A stretch of DNA of 64,000 bases from Lepus europaeus (Eukaryota > Chordata > Mammalia > Lagomorpha > Leporidae). Shown one piece after another: positions 48,376-58,791 of this stretch (positions are counted from its first letter, which is position 1; every line of letters begins with the position of its first letter). A program made the translations under genes and the position numbers. The stretch is taken from NCBI RefSeq assembly GCF_033115175.1, contig NC_084831.1, forward strand, positions 74,781,502 through 74,845,501. The letters are read 5' to 3'. The notes under the pieces are model-generated. The model saw only the letters and a list, made by a program, of their open reading frames with translations. It searched no databases and had not been told where the DNA came from.

Positions 48376-49329
48376 TTCTCCTCCTCCCTCTCTGCTTCAG
48401 CATGGCACCTGCCCAAAGACGGCCCTGCACTGGCTTTACATCCCTTTCCGATCAAGCACATAACTAAGTGTGCTCCACTTCCTAATTATCTGGAGAAAAA
48501 GAATTAGATCCATTTACCTCAGGGCAAGTATCCCTCCCCTGTCACCCGTCCAACATGCTATGATGTTAGGATGGGATCACCTATTTCAAATATGGGAGCA
48601 AGCACTCACCTTTGATATGGGTCTAGTTTTCAAAGAAAAGTGGTTACAGCTAGTAAACATCCCAAAAGGTCTCCATCATAATAATAGCTCCACTTGTTAG
48701 ATACTAGGATTCAAATGCAGACAGAAAGTGGCTCCTATTATGCAATAACTCAATAATCTAAGTTGAACACAGCTTCAAAAATCTTCAGCCACTGACATTC
48801 AAAAAATCACTTCAGATAATCTGAGATTACTAAAAATCTGCTTTTAATTATATTGTTATACTTCTTTATATTTATTTTTCAACTTGACTGTTTTGCATTT
48901 GTTCATGTCTGAGATCTTTGATTCTGCAAAAACTATTTTTTAAGTTTATGTTTTGTTTTACTAAGTACCGGTTCCTATTTGTAGCTATTTTTAACCAGGC
49001 TGCTGTATCTAGCAATTTTAGTACTTTCTTGCAGGACTGCTTTTCTCAAAATTATCTGACTTTGCAAAAATTAAATAAATGAACAGAACTACCTCTTACA
49101 ATGCCACATTTCAAGTATTTTTGGAAATAATCCATTATTAACTGTGCTCTCTATATTCAGAAAAATGACTCATCTGAACTAATGATTCAATGATGTGAAG
49201 TTTTTTTTTTTTTTTTTTTTTACTTTTTCTCACTTTGCATTCTGTGATTTTTATATTTTCCCCTTTGATTCTGCTGTGACTTAAGTCTGCTATAGGATGA
49301 GATAAGTAATTTTCTTTCTTTTTTTTATT
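48376..49329. other. single-copy sequence, no gene seen
   Basis: A T22 run lies at 49201-49222. No gene or recognised repeat. Confidence 0.5.
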
Positions 49330-49662
49330 TTTATTTTTTTTTTGCCAGGCAGAGTTAGACAGTGAGAGAGAGAGACAGAGAATTATAGACAGTGAAAGAG
49401 AGACAGAGAGAAAGGTCTTCCTTCTGTTGGTTCACTCCCCTAATGGCTGCTATGACCAGCGCTGTGCTGATCCGAAGCCAGGAGCCAGGTACTTCCTCCC
49501 GGTCTCCCATGCGGGTGCAGGGAGCCAAGCACTTGGGCCATCCTCCACTGCCCTCCCGGGCCACAACAGAGAGCTAGACTGAAAGAGGAGCAACTGGGAC
49601 TAGAACCCAGGGTGCTGGCGCCGCAGGTGGAGGATTAGCCTAGTGAGCCATGGTGCCGGCCA
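49330..49662 (-). repeat. CSINE with internal 3' duplication, antisense
   Basis: T-run, 'gccaggcagagttagacagt', then the CT/GA tract occurs twice: 'agacagtgagagagagagac' (49358) and 'agacagtgaaagagagacag' (49387). The body 'cgaagccaggagccaggtac' and the head 'gagccatggtgccggcc' follow. Confidence 0.93.
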
Positions 49663-49691
49663 GTTTTCTTTATTTCATTTAACTAGTTTCT

Positions 49692-50020
49692 TTTTTTAAA
49701 GATTTTTTTTTTTTCTTATTTGAAAGTCAGAGTTACAGAGAGAGAGAGAGAAAGAGAGAGGTCTTCCATCCAATGGTTTACTCCCCAATTGGCCACAGCG
49801 ACTGGAGCTGCACCAATCTGAAGCCAGGAGCCAAGAGCTTCCTCCTGGTCTCCCACATGGGTGCAGGGGCCCAAGCACTTGGGCCATCTTCTACTGCTTT
49901 CCCAGGCCACAGCAGAGAGCTGGATTGGACGTAAAGCAGCTGGGTCTTGAACTGGTGCCCATCTGGGATGCCGGCACTTCAGGCCAGGGTATTAACCCAA
50001 TGTACCACAGCACCAGCCCC
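49692..50020 (-). repeat. CSINE, antisense, with TSD
   Basis: 'cttatttgaaagtcagagtt', 'atggtttactccccaattgg', 'ggtcttgaactggtgcccat' and the head 'ccacagcaccagccc'. It is flanked by 'catttaactagttt' (49676-49689) and 'catttaactaattt' (50020-50033). Confidence 0.94.
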
Positions 50021-50033
50021 CATTTAACTAATT

Positions 50034-51557
50034 TCTAACAGCTATCCCAATTCTATCTATCTGGAGTTATTTTGTGGAAAAAGAAAATAAATTACATTAA
50101 GTTACACCTGTGAGCAATAAACTATTAAATCAGTCCATCTCCATTGTTAATTTCCATCACCCTGCCACATACTCCAGGCCTTACAATTTATGGTAAACAG
50201 CTTACATTGACATCATTGGCCATGTTGCAGTTTCATTGCTCCTACTACTCAGATATATCTTCAAATCATGGCCATATGTATGAAATGACAGCCTTCCTTA
50301 ATGACTGATGGGGATATTCTCATCATGGTTTTAGCCACTGTGACGATATCAATCACAAAGACAGTCAGAGATATCTCATCTGCTGAGAAGCTTCTTAGTC
50401 CTGTGGTCCTAGGACGTCATGACCATCAGCACAGATCCAAGCAATTGTCTAGTTCGTTGGTCCCTAAACTTTTCCAGTTAGAAGAACCCCATTATACCAG
50501 AAAATACCGTTGAAGAATTCCACTTTCAGTAAAAGCATACGATGTCCAACACTAGGGCACATTCTAACAAGCATCTTATGGGTTCTTTTGCACTGCCTTA
50601 ATCAGTCCTTTTTAACCTGAGAACTGCTCGCATATTGATAGAGGTGGCACTTTGTGCTATATTTGTTGTTAAAAATATTTGTAAATGAATTTTTCATTTA
50701 CTGACTGTAATAACACCCACACAGACTCAAAGAAATGAGTGTGAAACATACTGTTTACTCAGTCAACAGCCAGCGCTTGTTGCTTCAAACAAGGCCCAAA
50801 CCCCTGATCTGGAAAATGTACTCTTTATGAAAACCCCTCTTATCTGAATGATTCAGGTAATTGAAGAAAAAGTTTCTGTTTTGTTGTTTTATTCTTTATG
50901 CAGCATTATTAATCAACTTGATTCTCTACTTAACCCAATACATACAGACTTAAACCTGTGATTTTATAGGAAACCATGTTCTTAGGTATCCCAATTACCC
51001 TCCCATGATTCAGGTGAAGTAAAATTATGAGTCTATTTCCCTGAGGTGCAGTAAAATAGTTTATTTATTACTACTTCCTCAACATCTCACTCACAAGTGG
51101 TTAAATTTCGAAAGATGATTAACTAGGCTTGTGTAGGCAAGCACAATAATTTGACTTCAGGAAGCCATTATCTGAACCAATCTCCCTGCTGCTAGGGCCC
51201 AAGGATATTATTTGCAGAAATGAACCAGTGTATGATGTTTAATACATTCTTAGAACGTTGGTACATACACATATCAGGTTTTCTTATTTAAATATTGCAC
51301 CTGAGTTCATCAAAAATTTCTCCCACATATTTTCCCCTTAATTCCATTAGTCTTCAAGTTCCTATAGTGGCTTTCTCATGTGTTGCTTTTGTGCCTCTCT
51401 GTACCAAAAGAGAAGTCTTGCATTCTTCAAAACCTGACTCAAAGCTATTTATTTCAAGAAATTTTCACAATGTGTTTTTGGTGCTTTTTTTTTTTTTTAA
51501 TTTTGCCAAACTGAGGTCAGTACCAATTATCACTCTTGACTAAGCAACTAGAGCATT
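50034..51557. other. single-copy sequence, possible MER-type trace
   Basis: 'ggtccctaaacttttccagt' (50459) and 'cctttttaacctgagaact' (50607) recall the ends of MER-type repeats but are too short to assign. No coding region is seen. Confidence 0.4.
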
Positions 51558-51882
51558 TTTTTTTAAGATTTATTTATTTTTATTTGAAAAGCAGAGTAAC
51601 AGAGAAGCAGAGGCAGTGAGAGAGAGGTCTTCCATCTGCTGGTTCACACTCCACATGGCTGCAACAGATGGAGCTGTGCCAGTCCAAAGCTAGGAGCCAA
51701 GAGCTTCTTCCAGGTCTCCCATGCAGGTGTAGGAGCCAAAGACTTGGGCCATCTTCTACTGCCTTCCCAGGCCATCGCAGGGAGCTTGGTCAGAAGTGGA
51801 GCAGCCAGGACTCGAACCAGTACCATACGGGATGCCAACACTGCAGGCAGCAGCTTTACCTGCTATGCCACAGCACCAGCCC
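51558..51882 (-). repeat. CSINE, antisense, with TSD
   Basis: 'aagatttatttatttttatt', 'ctgctggttcacactccaca', 'gactcgaaccagtaccata' and the head 'gccacagcaccagccc'. The TSD is 'caactagagcatt' (51545-51557) and 'caactagtgcatt' (51883-51895). Confidence 0.95.
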
Positions 51883-51895
51883 CAACTAGTGCATT

Positions 51896-53054
51896 CTTCA
51901 TAGAGAATGATGATGCACTTTGCAATCTGTTCCTTCATTAGTGTATCCATCAAAAAATTATGTATTGATCTCCACCTGAGTGCCTGAAATTGTGCTAAGC
52001 ATTCATGATTCAGTGGCACAAGACAGACACCTAGCCCCTAGAGACTTTATAATCTAGACCAGGAATATCTGTTCAAGGTCCTTGAGTCATGATTCTATCA
52101 AGTATTGTTCCCAGTCTCACACATTATCCACAGAGACTATAGAGTTTCATTATTGCGATTTTCTTAGCAACCTCCTTATTGTTGTGAACAGTCAAGGGGT
52201 AGGTGGTTTTCAATAACTGTGAGAAATCCACTCATCTTCAAAGGGAAATGAGCAGTGGATCACATATGCATTGTCTTGACCTTGACGCAGGTCAGAATAG
52301 ACACAAAGGAAGTGCATGTTACCTACTGCCAACTATTGTTAAGAGAAGACAATGAGAGATCTACCCCCAGATCACCAGTTGATGTATTGCCCTAAAATCT
52401 CTAGGTGTGCCAGCTGTAGGAAACACATCAGATGGATATCACAGCAATAAACACATTTGAAAGTATATTTGTCAGAGAAAAGCTTGAGAGGACTATACAT
52501 GTTTCCTTAACTCTATAGTTCTTGCTTTGTGTTCTTAGAGTTTGCCAATATCATTATTAATATTTAGTGATGTGTATTATTGGAATTCCAGCTTAGCTTT
52601 ACAGATGTGCAGTTTTTAATGGTAAAGATAATGATAACAGAAATGGTGATTAAAATACACAGTAAGCCTAACACCTTCATAAAAATCCCAGAGCTCTTTA
52701 CAAAAGCAATAAAACAATGAACTGAAATAACAGCTGTGCTAATCATAAGCTAGTTAAAAAAAGAGATAACACTTATGAGTTTAGGTTTCTTTGAAACCCA
52801 TAAATACAGGAGTGCAAAGTTTCTTGCTCATAAAGACTGACTTTTAGAATTTGCAAATAGAGGACGGTAAAATAGGTGACAAGACAAAAATTAAAGTGGC
52901 TCTTAAGTTTAAATGGGGTGAAATGCAATATATGTGGCTTAGGGCTTTTATTTCATTTTCTTAGCCAAAATGTCAGTTAACCAAATTTTTCTTCTTGCAT
53001 TTAACTTACAAAAAGAAAAATTAGACCATGATGAAACAAGCTTCTGTATTTGTT
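51896..53054. other. single-copy sequence with L2-like fragment
   Basis: At 51930-52060, 'tgaaattgtgctaagcattc' and 'agagactttataatctagac' resemble an L2-class end. The rest shows no recognised content. Confidence 0.45.
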
Positions 53055-53384
53055 TAAAAGACTTATTTTGATTATTTGAAAAACAGAGTTACAGAGAGAG
53101 GTAGAGACAGAGAGAGAAAGCGGTCTTCCATCTGCTGGTTCACTCCCCAAAAGGTCACAACGACCAGAGCTGAGCCTAACCAAAGCCAGGAGCCAGAATC
53201 TTCTTCTAAGTCTCTCACATGGGTGCAGGGGCCCAAGGACCTGAGCCATCCTCCGCAGCTTTCCCAGGCGTATCAGCAGAGAGCTGGATGGGAAGTGGAG
53301 TAGCTGGGACTCTAACTGGTGCCCATATGGGATGTGAGCATGCTGCAGGCCAGAGCTTTAACACACTGTGCCAGAATGCCAGCC
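53055..53384 (-). repeat. CSINE, antisense
   Basis: 'gattatttgaaaaacagagt', 'ctgctggttcactccccaaa', 'gactctaactggtgcccata' and the head 'gtgccagaatgccagccc'. Moderately diverged. Confidence 0.92.
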
Positions 53385-53397
53385 CATAAGAAGTATT

Positions 53398-53435
53398 TTT
53401 ATGTTAAAGAAACTTCTAGTACTCTTTAACATAAA
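53398..53435. repeat. 12-bp perfect inverted repeat
   Basis: 'tttatgttaaag' (53398-53409) and 'ctttaacataaa' (53424-53435) are exact reverse complements around a 14-nt loop. It lies just outside the SINE head. Confidence 0.7.
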
Positions 53436-53761
53436 TACCTTCTCTATTGCACAATAACCATAATGCTCAAGATGATGGTCTGAGATACTAGCATCTCAGT
53501 TATCAGACTACTGACTGTAGTCAGTTTCCAGCAAGAAATCAAACAAAATCTCATAAAGTGATAATGCTTGGTGTACTGGATAGCATTGAGCAGGAGGGGC
53601 AGTGAGTTTTCTTGATGTTGTAAGGCCACTTCAACCTGACCTTCATTTCCGTATGACGGAGAATCAGATTCAGCGTGTGAATTGCTAAACAGAGAAACGT
53701 AAAATCATTAAGGAAAGCAAGCCAATTCTTAATTTCATAAGCTGTACTCAAATTAGTGGGT

Positions 53762-53805
53762 TTTATTATTATTTATTATTATTATTTATTATTATTTATT
53801 ATTAT
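53762..53805. repeat. (TTATTATTTA)n simple repeat
   Basis: Alternating TTA and TTTA units run for about 44 bp up to the start of the MaLR-like LTR. Confidence 0.9.
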
Positions 53806-54152
53806 GGTTGCCATAATAAAATACCACCATCTGGGTGGCCCAAAGTCCAAGATCAAGTCGCCAGCAGGGTTGGTCTCTCCAAGGGTCCTCTCCTTGGCTT
53901 GTAGTGGACATCTTTTACTATGTCTTCACCTGGTCTTTGTTCCGAGCATGGGCACCCCAGATGTTTCTGTGTTCAAATTGCCTCACTTTATAAGGATATC
54001 AATCAGATTGGAATAGTGCTCACCCTAAAGGCCCTCACTACAAATTAATCAACTTTTAAAAGGCTCTATCTCCAAATATAGAAATGTTCTGACATGGAGA
54101 TTAGGTTATTCACATATAAATTTGAGAGGAGGGACATAATTCTGCCCTAACA
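53806..54152 (-). repeat. MaLR (MLT1-type) LTR, antisense, internally deleted
   Basis: 'ggttgccataataaaatacc', 'gtccaagatcaagtcgccag', 'cagggttggtctctccaagg', 'ggctctatctccaaatatag' and 'taaatttgagaggagggaca' match, in reverse, the long terminal repeat of non-autonomous ERVL-MaLR elements. No internal retroviral genes accompany it, so it is a solo LTR. Confidence 0.7.
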
Positions 54153-54159
54153 TGTGTTG

Positions 54160-54935
54160 TAGTTAGTTGAACATCACCATCTCCAATAGGTATATCCATT
54201 TTGAATGTCAAAATCTGATCTTATGGCCGGCACCGCGGCTCAATAGGCTAATCCTCCGCCTTGCGGCGCCGGCACACCGGGTTCTAGTCCTGGTCGGGGC
54301 ACCGATCCTGTCCCGGTTGCCCCTCTTCCAGGCCAGCTCTCTGCTGTGGCCAGCGAGTGCAGTGGAGGATGGCCCAAGTGCTTGGGCCCTGCACCCCATG
54401 GGAGACCAGGAGAAGCACCTGGCTCCTGCCATCGGATCAGCGCGGTGCGCCGGCCACAGCACGCCTACCGTGGCGGCCATTGGAGGGTGAACCAACGGCA
54501 AAAAGGAAGACCTTTCTCTCTGTCTCTCTCTCACTGTCCACTCTGCCTGTCAAAAAAAAAAAAAAATCTGATCTTATTTGGAATAAGGGTCTTTGTAGAT
54601 ATAGTTAAGTTAAAGATTTCAAGATGACAATAGCCTGAATTAGGGTAGGTCATAAATTTGATTATGGATTTGTTTATAAGTGACAGAGAGGAGGAGGCAT
54701 CCAAAAATACGGAAGGCAGGGAATATGAAGATGGAGGTGGGGATTAGAGGAACACCAAGAATAACCAGCAGCCGTAGAAGCTGGGAGAGAGGCATGGAAT
54801 GCCCACAAGACTCCACGAGAAAGAAACCCTGCTGACACCTTGAGGTTGGACTTCTACCTTCAGAACTGTGAGAGGACAAATTCCCATTGTTTTAAGCGAC
54901 CAGTTTGTGGCAATTTGTTAAGGCAGCCATAGGAA
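54160..54935 (+). repeat. MaLR (MLT1-type) LTR, sense, split by a SINE
   Basis: Before the SINE: 'ttttgaatgtcaaaatctga'. After it: 'ttatttggaataagggtctt', 'gctgggagagaggcatggaa', 'cctgctgacaccttgaggtt', 'ggacttctaccttcagaact', 'gtgagaggacaaattcccat' and 'ttaaggcagccataggaaac'. These are sense landmarks of the same LTR class as the preceding element, in opposite orientation. Confidence 0.75.
54225..54562 (+). repeat. young CSINE with perfect 15-bp TSD
   Basis: Head 'ggccggcaccgcggctcaat', box B 'ggttctagtcc', body 'gatggcccaagtgcttgggc', 'tggcggccattggagggtga', CT tract and A-tail. The TSD 'aaaatctgatcttat' is at 54210-54224 and 54563-54577. It is among the least decayed copies in the window. 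Confidence 0.97.
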
Positions 54936-54959
54936 ACCTAGGCACTCTTCTGGTACCTA

Positions 54960-55130
54960 TTATCTCTTAAATCCTCTCATCATCCATGTGAGACAGGTGC
55001 CATTTTACTCTTTTTACAATGAAGAAACAAAAGCTTATGGAGGTTTAAGTAAACTTCTCTAGGAGGCATAGACAATAAACATCAAAGCCAGGAGTCAAAC
55101 TGACCATAGTGTGGTCACTCCACGATGCTG
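54960..55130 (-). repeat. MIR, antisense
   Basis: 'tcctctcatcatccatgtga', 'gacaggtgccattttactct', 'caatgaagaaacaaaagctt' and 'caaagccaggagtcaaactg' follow reverse MIR order. Confidence 0.85.
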
Positions 55131-55914
55131 CACTCAAATGGCAAACATGAGTGTCTTGGGACTATAATGAGTTAAAGATTTTGTGCTTAAAGGGTCCAAT
55201 TTGCTAAACTCAGGCAGTGAGTCATGGAAGTAGTTATAAAGAAGAGCAAGAGGCAAGTAGGAAAAAAAAAAAAAAAAAACCTCTTCTTGATATTATAAGG
55301 AATGCCTTGCCCTAGCAACATCCCATAAATAAGACTGGGAAATGAGATCACCCTTCTCTAACTATCTTATATTAGTTTTTATGATTTGTAAATCTGAGCC
55401 ATGAAAGAGGGAATACTTCTGTGACTCAAGTTATTTTCTTATATTTACATATTTCAAGGTCAGGGAATAACTTTATCTTCCATTTCCTCAAGAGCCTAAA
55501 ATACTGTCACCATGTTCAGAATACACAAATAAAAATTCACTAAATAAACAACAGGATACTAGCTATGGAGTTTCTAGAATCTTCCCGGCAAGTAGAACAT
55601 TTCAGATCTAACCTTTAAGGAAAATAATGTCTATCTGGTTTTATTTATTTATAGTTGTAAAAACCAGATATCATCCAAGTTCCTCGAGACAACCAAAAAA
55701 GATCACTTTTGCTGAAATTATCAAATTATCTTTTGATACACTGGATAGAATTAAAGACTTATCAACAGGCTGAAACCCACATTAGAATTTGAAATTTGAA
55801 ATACTCTGGTAAAGCAGATCCCAGAAGCCTCAGAACCAAATTTAAATAAATAACAAAGTCATAAAGCAGATAGACCCTGTGTGTCCTGCAATGCAGACTA
55901 CGTTATCAACATTG
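55131..55914. other. single-copy AT-rich sequence
   Basis: An A18 run lies at 55262-55279. No gene or recognised repeat. Confidence 0.5.
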
Positions 55915-55928
55915 CCTAATTATGTCTT

Positions 55929-56279
55929 TTTTTTTTTTTTCTCTTTTCTTTTCTTTTTGACAGGCAGAGTGGATAGTGAGAGAGAGAGAGACAGACAGAG
56001 AGAAAGGTCTTCCTTTTTGCCGTTAGTTCACCCTCCAATGGCCGCCGCCGTCAGCGCATCTCGCTGATCCGATGGCAGGAGCCAGGTGCTTCTCCTGGTC
56101 TCCCATGCGGGTGCAGGGCCCAAGGATTTGGGCCATCCTCCACTGCCTTCCGGGGCCACAGCAGAGAGCTGGCCTGGAAGAGGAGCAACCAGGATAGAAT
56201 CCAGCGCCCCAACCGGGACTAGAACCCGGTGTGCCGGCGCCGCAAGGCAGAGGATTAGCCTGTTAAGCCACGGCGCCGC
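55929..56279 (-). repeat. young CSINE with perfect 14-bp TSD, antisense
   Basis: A T-rich tail, 'gacaggcagagtggatagtg', 'accgggactagaacccggtg' and the head 'ttaagccacggcgccgc'. The TSD 'cctaattatgtctt' is at 55915-55928 and 56280-56293, with no mismatch. Confidence 0.97.
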
Positions 56280-56293
56280 CCTAATTATGTCTT

Positions 56294-57324
56294 CATGGTG
56301 CCATACAACTAGGCCAGATCTGGAATTAGGTCAAGATTGAAGAATGCTAAGCTAACTGATAAGCAATCTACCAACCAGTATCTCCTTTTCTTGAGGTCCT
56401 AATCCTCATGACTGGAAGAGAGGGGCAGATTCTCTGAACTAGCCTTCATCCTTTTATAGAAGTTTCTAGTATTACACTCAGCAACTATTGAAGCAGCTCT
56501 CCAGCCTCCGTCTGCAGGGACAGCCCGGCACAAGGAAAGTGAATGAACAGCAGAGTAGAAAATGAAATCTGCCCACACATGTCTAAAGGGAACCCTCCAC
56601 TTCACAAACCTAATAGTGAAACTGAGCGATTATACTCAAGGTGTTTACTGTCAGGACCTTACAGGAAAAGTAGACAGGCTGAGCACAAAGGGATTGATGT
56701 GGGAGCTGGAAGAGCTGCAGAAGAGACCCTACCAAGTGCAGTGGAGTACTTTTTTTTTGTTACTGATCTGGGCGTTTGGCCCTTGCTTGTTCTCTGTAGT
56801 AAGCCCAAATTCTGGTGTGACTTTTCTACATCTGTTGTCCTGATACAATCTGGCATTCTAACACCTGTGCTGTTGACCTCATTTCCTTTGTGCTTTCTTG
56901 GCCTCACCTTAGGCCCTGAAGTCTGTATTCTTTGCCTGCAACACTTGCCCCGGTGGCCTAAGCAATCATCTCTCTGTATTCTACCTTCACAACAATTAAC
57001 CTGGTTGTAGGGTTCCAGCAAGTAGGACTTGGACTTCTTGTGTTGACACTCATTCCACTAGGGCTTCTCTATGTCTGCTGCCCCCAGGGACCAGTGACTA
57101 GGGCACTTCTGATAATGCTGGTGTGTTTGCTTTTGGAATAATCAGGCCAAGGGAAAGAGAAAGTCACAAAAAGAGCTTTTGTGCTGGCAGCCATAAACAA
57201 GGTGATCTGTTCAGCATGAGCCAATCCAGCAAAGCAAGCCTGGCAAACAGACAACAAAACAAAACAAAACAAAACCACATTAGACAACAGGAGTTGAATT
57301 AATTAACTTAGTTATCCAAGGGCA
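56294..57324. other. single-copy sequence, no gene seen
   Basis: A 155-codon plus frame (56543-57010), a 93-codon plus frame and a 120-codon minus frame overlap here. None has a recognised domain or defensible splice context, so they are treated as chance frames. An (AAAAC)n tract lies at 57253-57276. Confidence 0.45.
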
Positions 57325-57548
57325 ACCTTGGTGTTAAGAGTGCAATTTCTGGAGTCAAATTGCAAGGTTCTACCCTGACTCCCTCATTTGCTGGGTGAGC
57401 TTAGGCAAAGTATTTAGCCAGCTGGAGGCTCAGTTTCCTAATTTTTGAAAAAGGAATGAATTTGTTGGGATGCTAAAAGCGAGATTAATGGTGCTAGCAT
57501 GTCCAACAGTACTGCCATGTGACAAGTGCTCAATAAATTATTAATGGT
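57325..57548 (+). repeat. MIR, sense
   Basis: 'tttctggagtcaaattgcaa', 'ctccctcatttgctgggtga', 'ggctcagtttcctaattttt' and 'caagtgctcaataaattatt' give a clear full-length MIR. Confidence 0.88.
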
Positions 57549-57867
57549 GTGACAGGGTCTATCAACCTGTTTCCTCCACCCTAGATACAAAACCAGCAGC
57601 TCATTCAAAAAACATCCTGGTCTGGAGCAGAGAGAAGTCAAGGTGAGGTCTTATTAACTTTATGTAAGCTCAGAATATAAGCTACTCTCTTCTGCCCAGC
57701 TTTGCCCTGTGGGAGGCAGAGAAAAAGAAGAAAGAAGCCTTCCTGGCAATGGTGACAGAAATACCAAATGATAAATAAATCAGGGAAAAGAGATTTGCCT
57801 TGGTAGAGCCCCCAAATAGAGGGGTTAGATTCACTCTGTCCAGTCTGCTAAGCAAATCTCCATGATG
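57549..57867. other. single-copy sequence
   Basis: No gene or recognised repeat. Confidence 0.5.
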
Positions 57868-58015
57868 CTAGTGTTTCCAAACAGGGGCATTCTTGACCCC
57901 ACTGATGAGATAATACACATCCTCTTTATCAGACATTGTGGGCACTGTAGCATACATGAATGAATCCTCACTGAATGCCAGTAAAACTCCTCAATCATTT
58001 GGATAATGTCAGAAG
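57868..58015. repeat. MER5-like hAT DNA transposon remnant
   Basis: 'tttccaaacaggggcattct', 'acattgtgggcactgtagca', 'tgaatgccagtaaaactcct' parallel the MER5 order ('…gcactattgacatt…', '…gggctgtcctgtgcattgtagga…', '…agatgccagtagcacc…'). Highly diverged. Confidence 0.55.
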
Positions 58016-58253
58016 CCTTTCACAACATACATGTGCATGCGCACATACACACACACACACACACATTCCAAAGGTACCTTAGGGAGGTGATAGCACTCTA
58101 GAATGAGAATCACCCACCATTGTGGCAATATAATGGCACGGATCTCTCAGGAAATAGACTATAGAAGGGAACATGCACTATGATAACGAAGGAAACTAGC
58201 GTTATCTAAAGTCAGTGTTTAAGTTCACATCTGGAAAATTGATGTCTGCTCTT

Positions 58254-58621
58254 TTTTTAAAATTTCTTTCTTACTGCCTAGATCTTTTATTTATTTTTTT
58301 TAAGATTTCATTTTTTTATTTGAGAGGTAGAGTTATAGACAGTGAGAGGGAGAAACAGAGAGAAAGGTCCTCCGTCCGTTGGTTCACTCCCCAAATGGCC
58401 ACCACAGCTGGCACTGCACCAATCTGAAGCCAGGAGCCAGGTGCCTCTTCCTGGTCTCCCACGCGGGTGCAGGGGCCCAAGCACTTGGGTCATCCTCCAC
58501 TGCTTTCCCAGGCCACAGCAGAGAGCTGGATCGGAAGTAGAGCAGCCGGGACTAGAATCAGCACCCATATGGGATGCTGCCACATGCAGAGGATTAACCT
58601 TCTGCGCCACAGTGCCAGCCC
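58254..58621 (-). repeat. CSINE, antisense, with extra 3' sequence
   Basis: On the minus strand a normal SINE (head 'gggctggcactgtggcgcag') ends in A-rich sequence at about 58303. It is followed by about 35 bp of non-SINE sequence containing 'agatctaggcagtaagaaag' and a second A-run (58254-58262). The TSD 'tgatgtctgctctt' (58240-58253) and 'tgatgtctactctt' (58622-58635) encloses both, so the extra piece was part of the inserted RNA. Confidence 0.85.
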
Positions 58622-58791
58622 TGATGTCTACTCTTATAAGTCAATCATATTAGTGGAAAATCACTTTAAAGAAAATATTGTAGCACAAGGGGTTTTCTTC
58701 CAAATTGGTCTCTGACAAAATACTGATTATTGGGAATGGGTGTTTCACAGAACAATTATTGCCCACCTCCCACATTGTAGTACCTGATTTG

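Noticed and set aside
53806-54935. Possible endogenous retrovirus provirus between the two LTRs
   Set aside because: The LTRs face opposite ways and are almost adjacent with no internal gag, pol or env sequence.
56543-57010. 155-codon plus-strand open frame with hydrophobic C-terminal half
   Set aside because: Two other long frames overlap it, including one on the opposite strand. The hydrophobic part comes from T-rich sequence. No similarity recognised.
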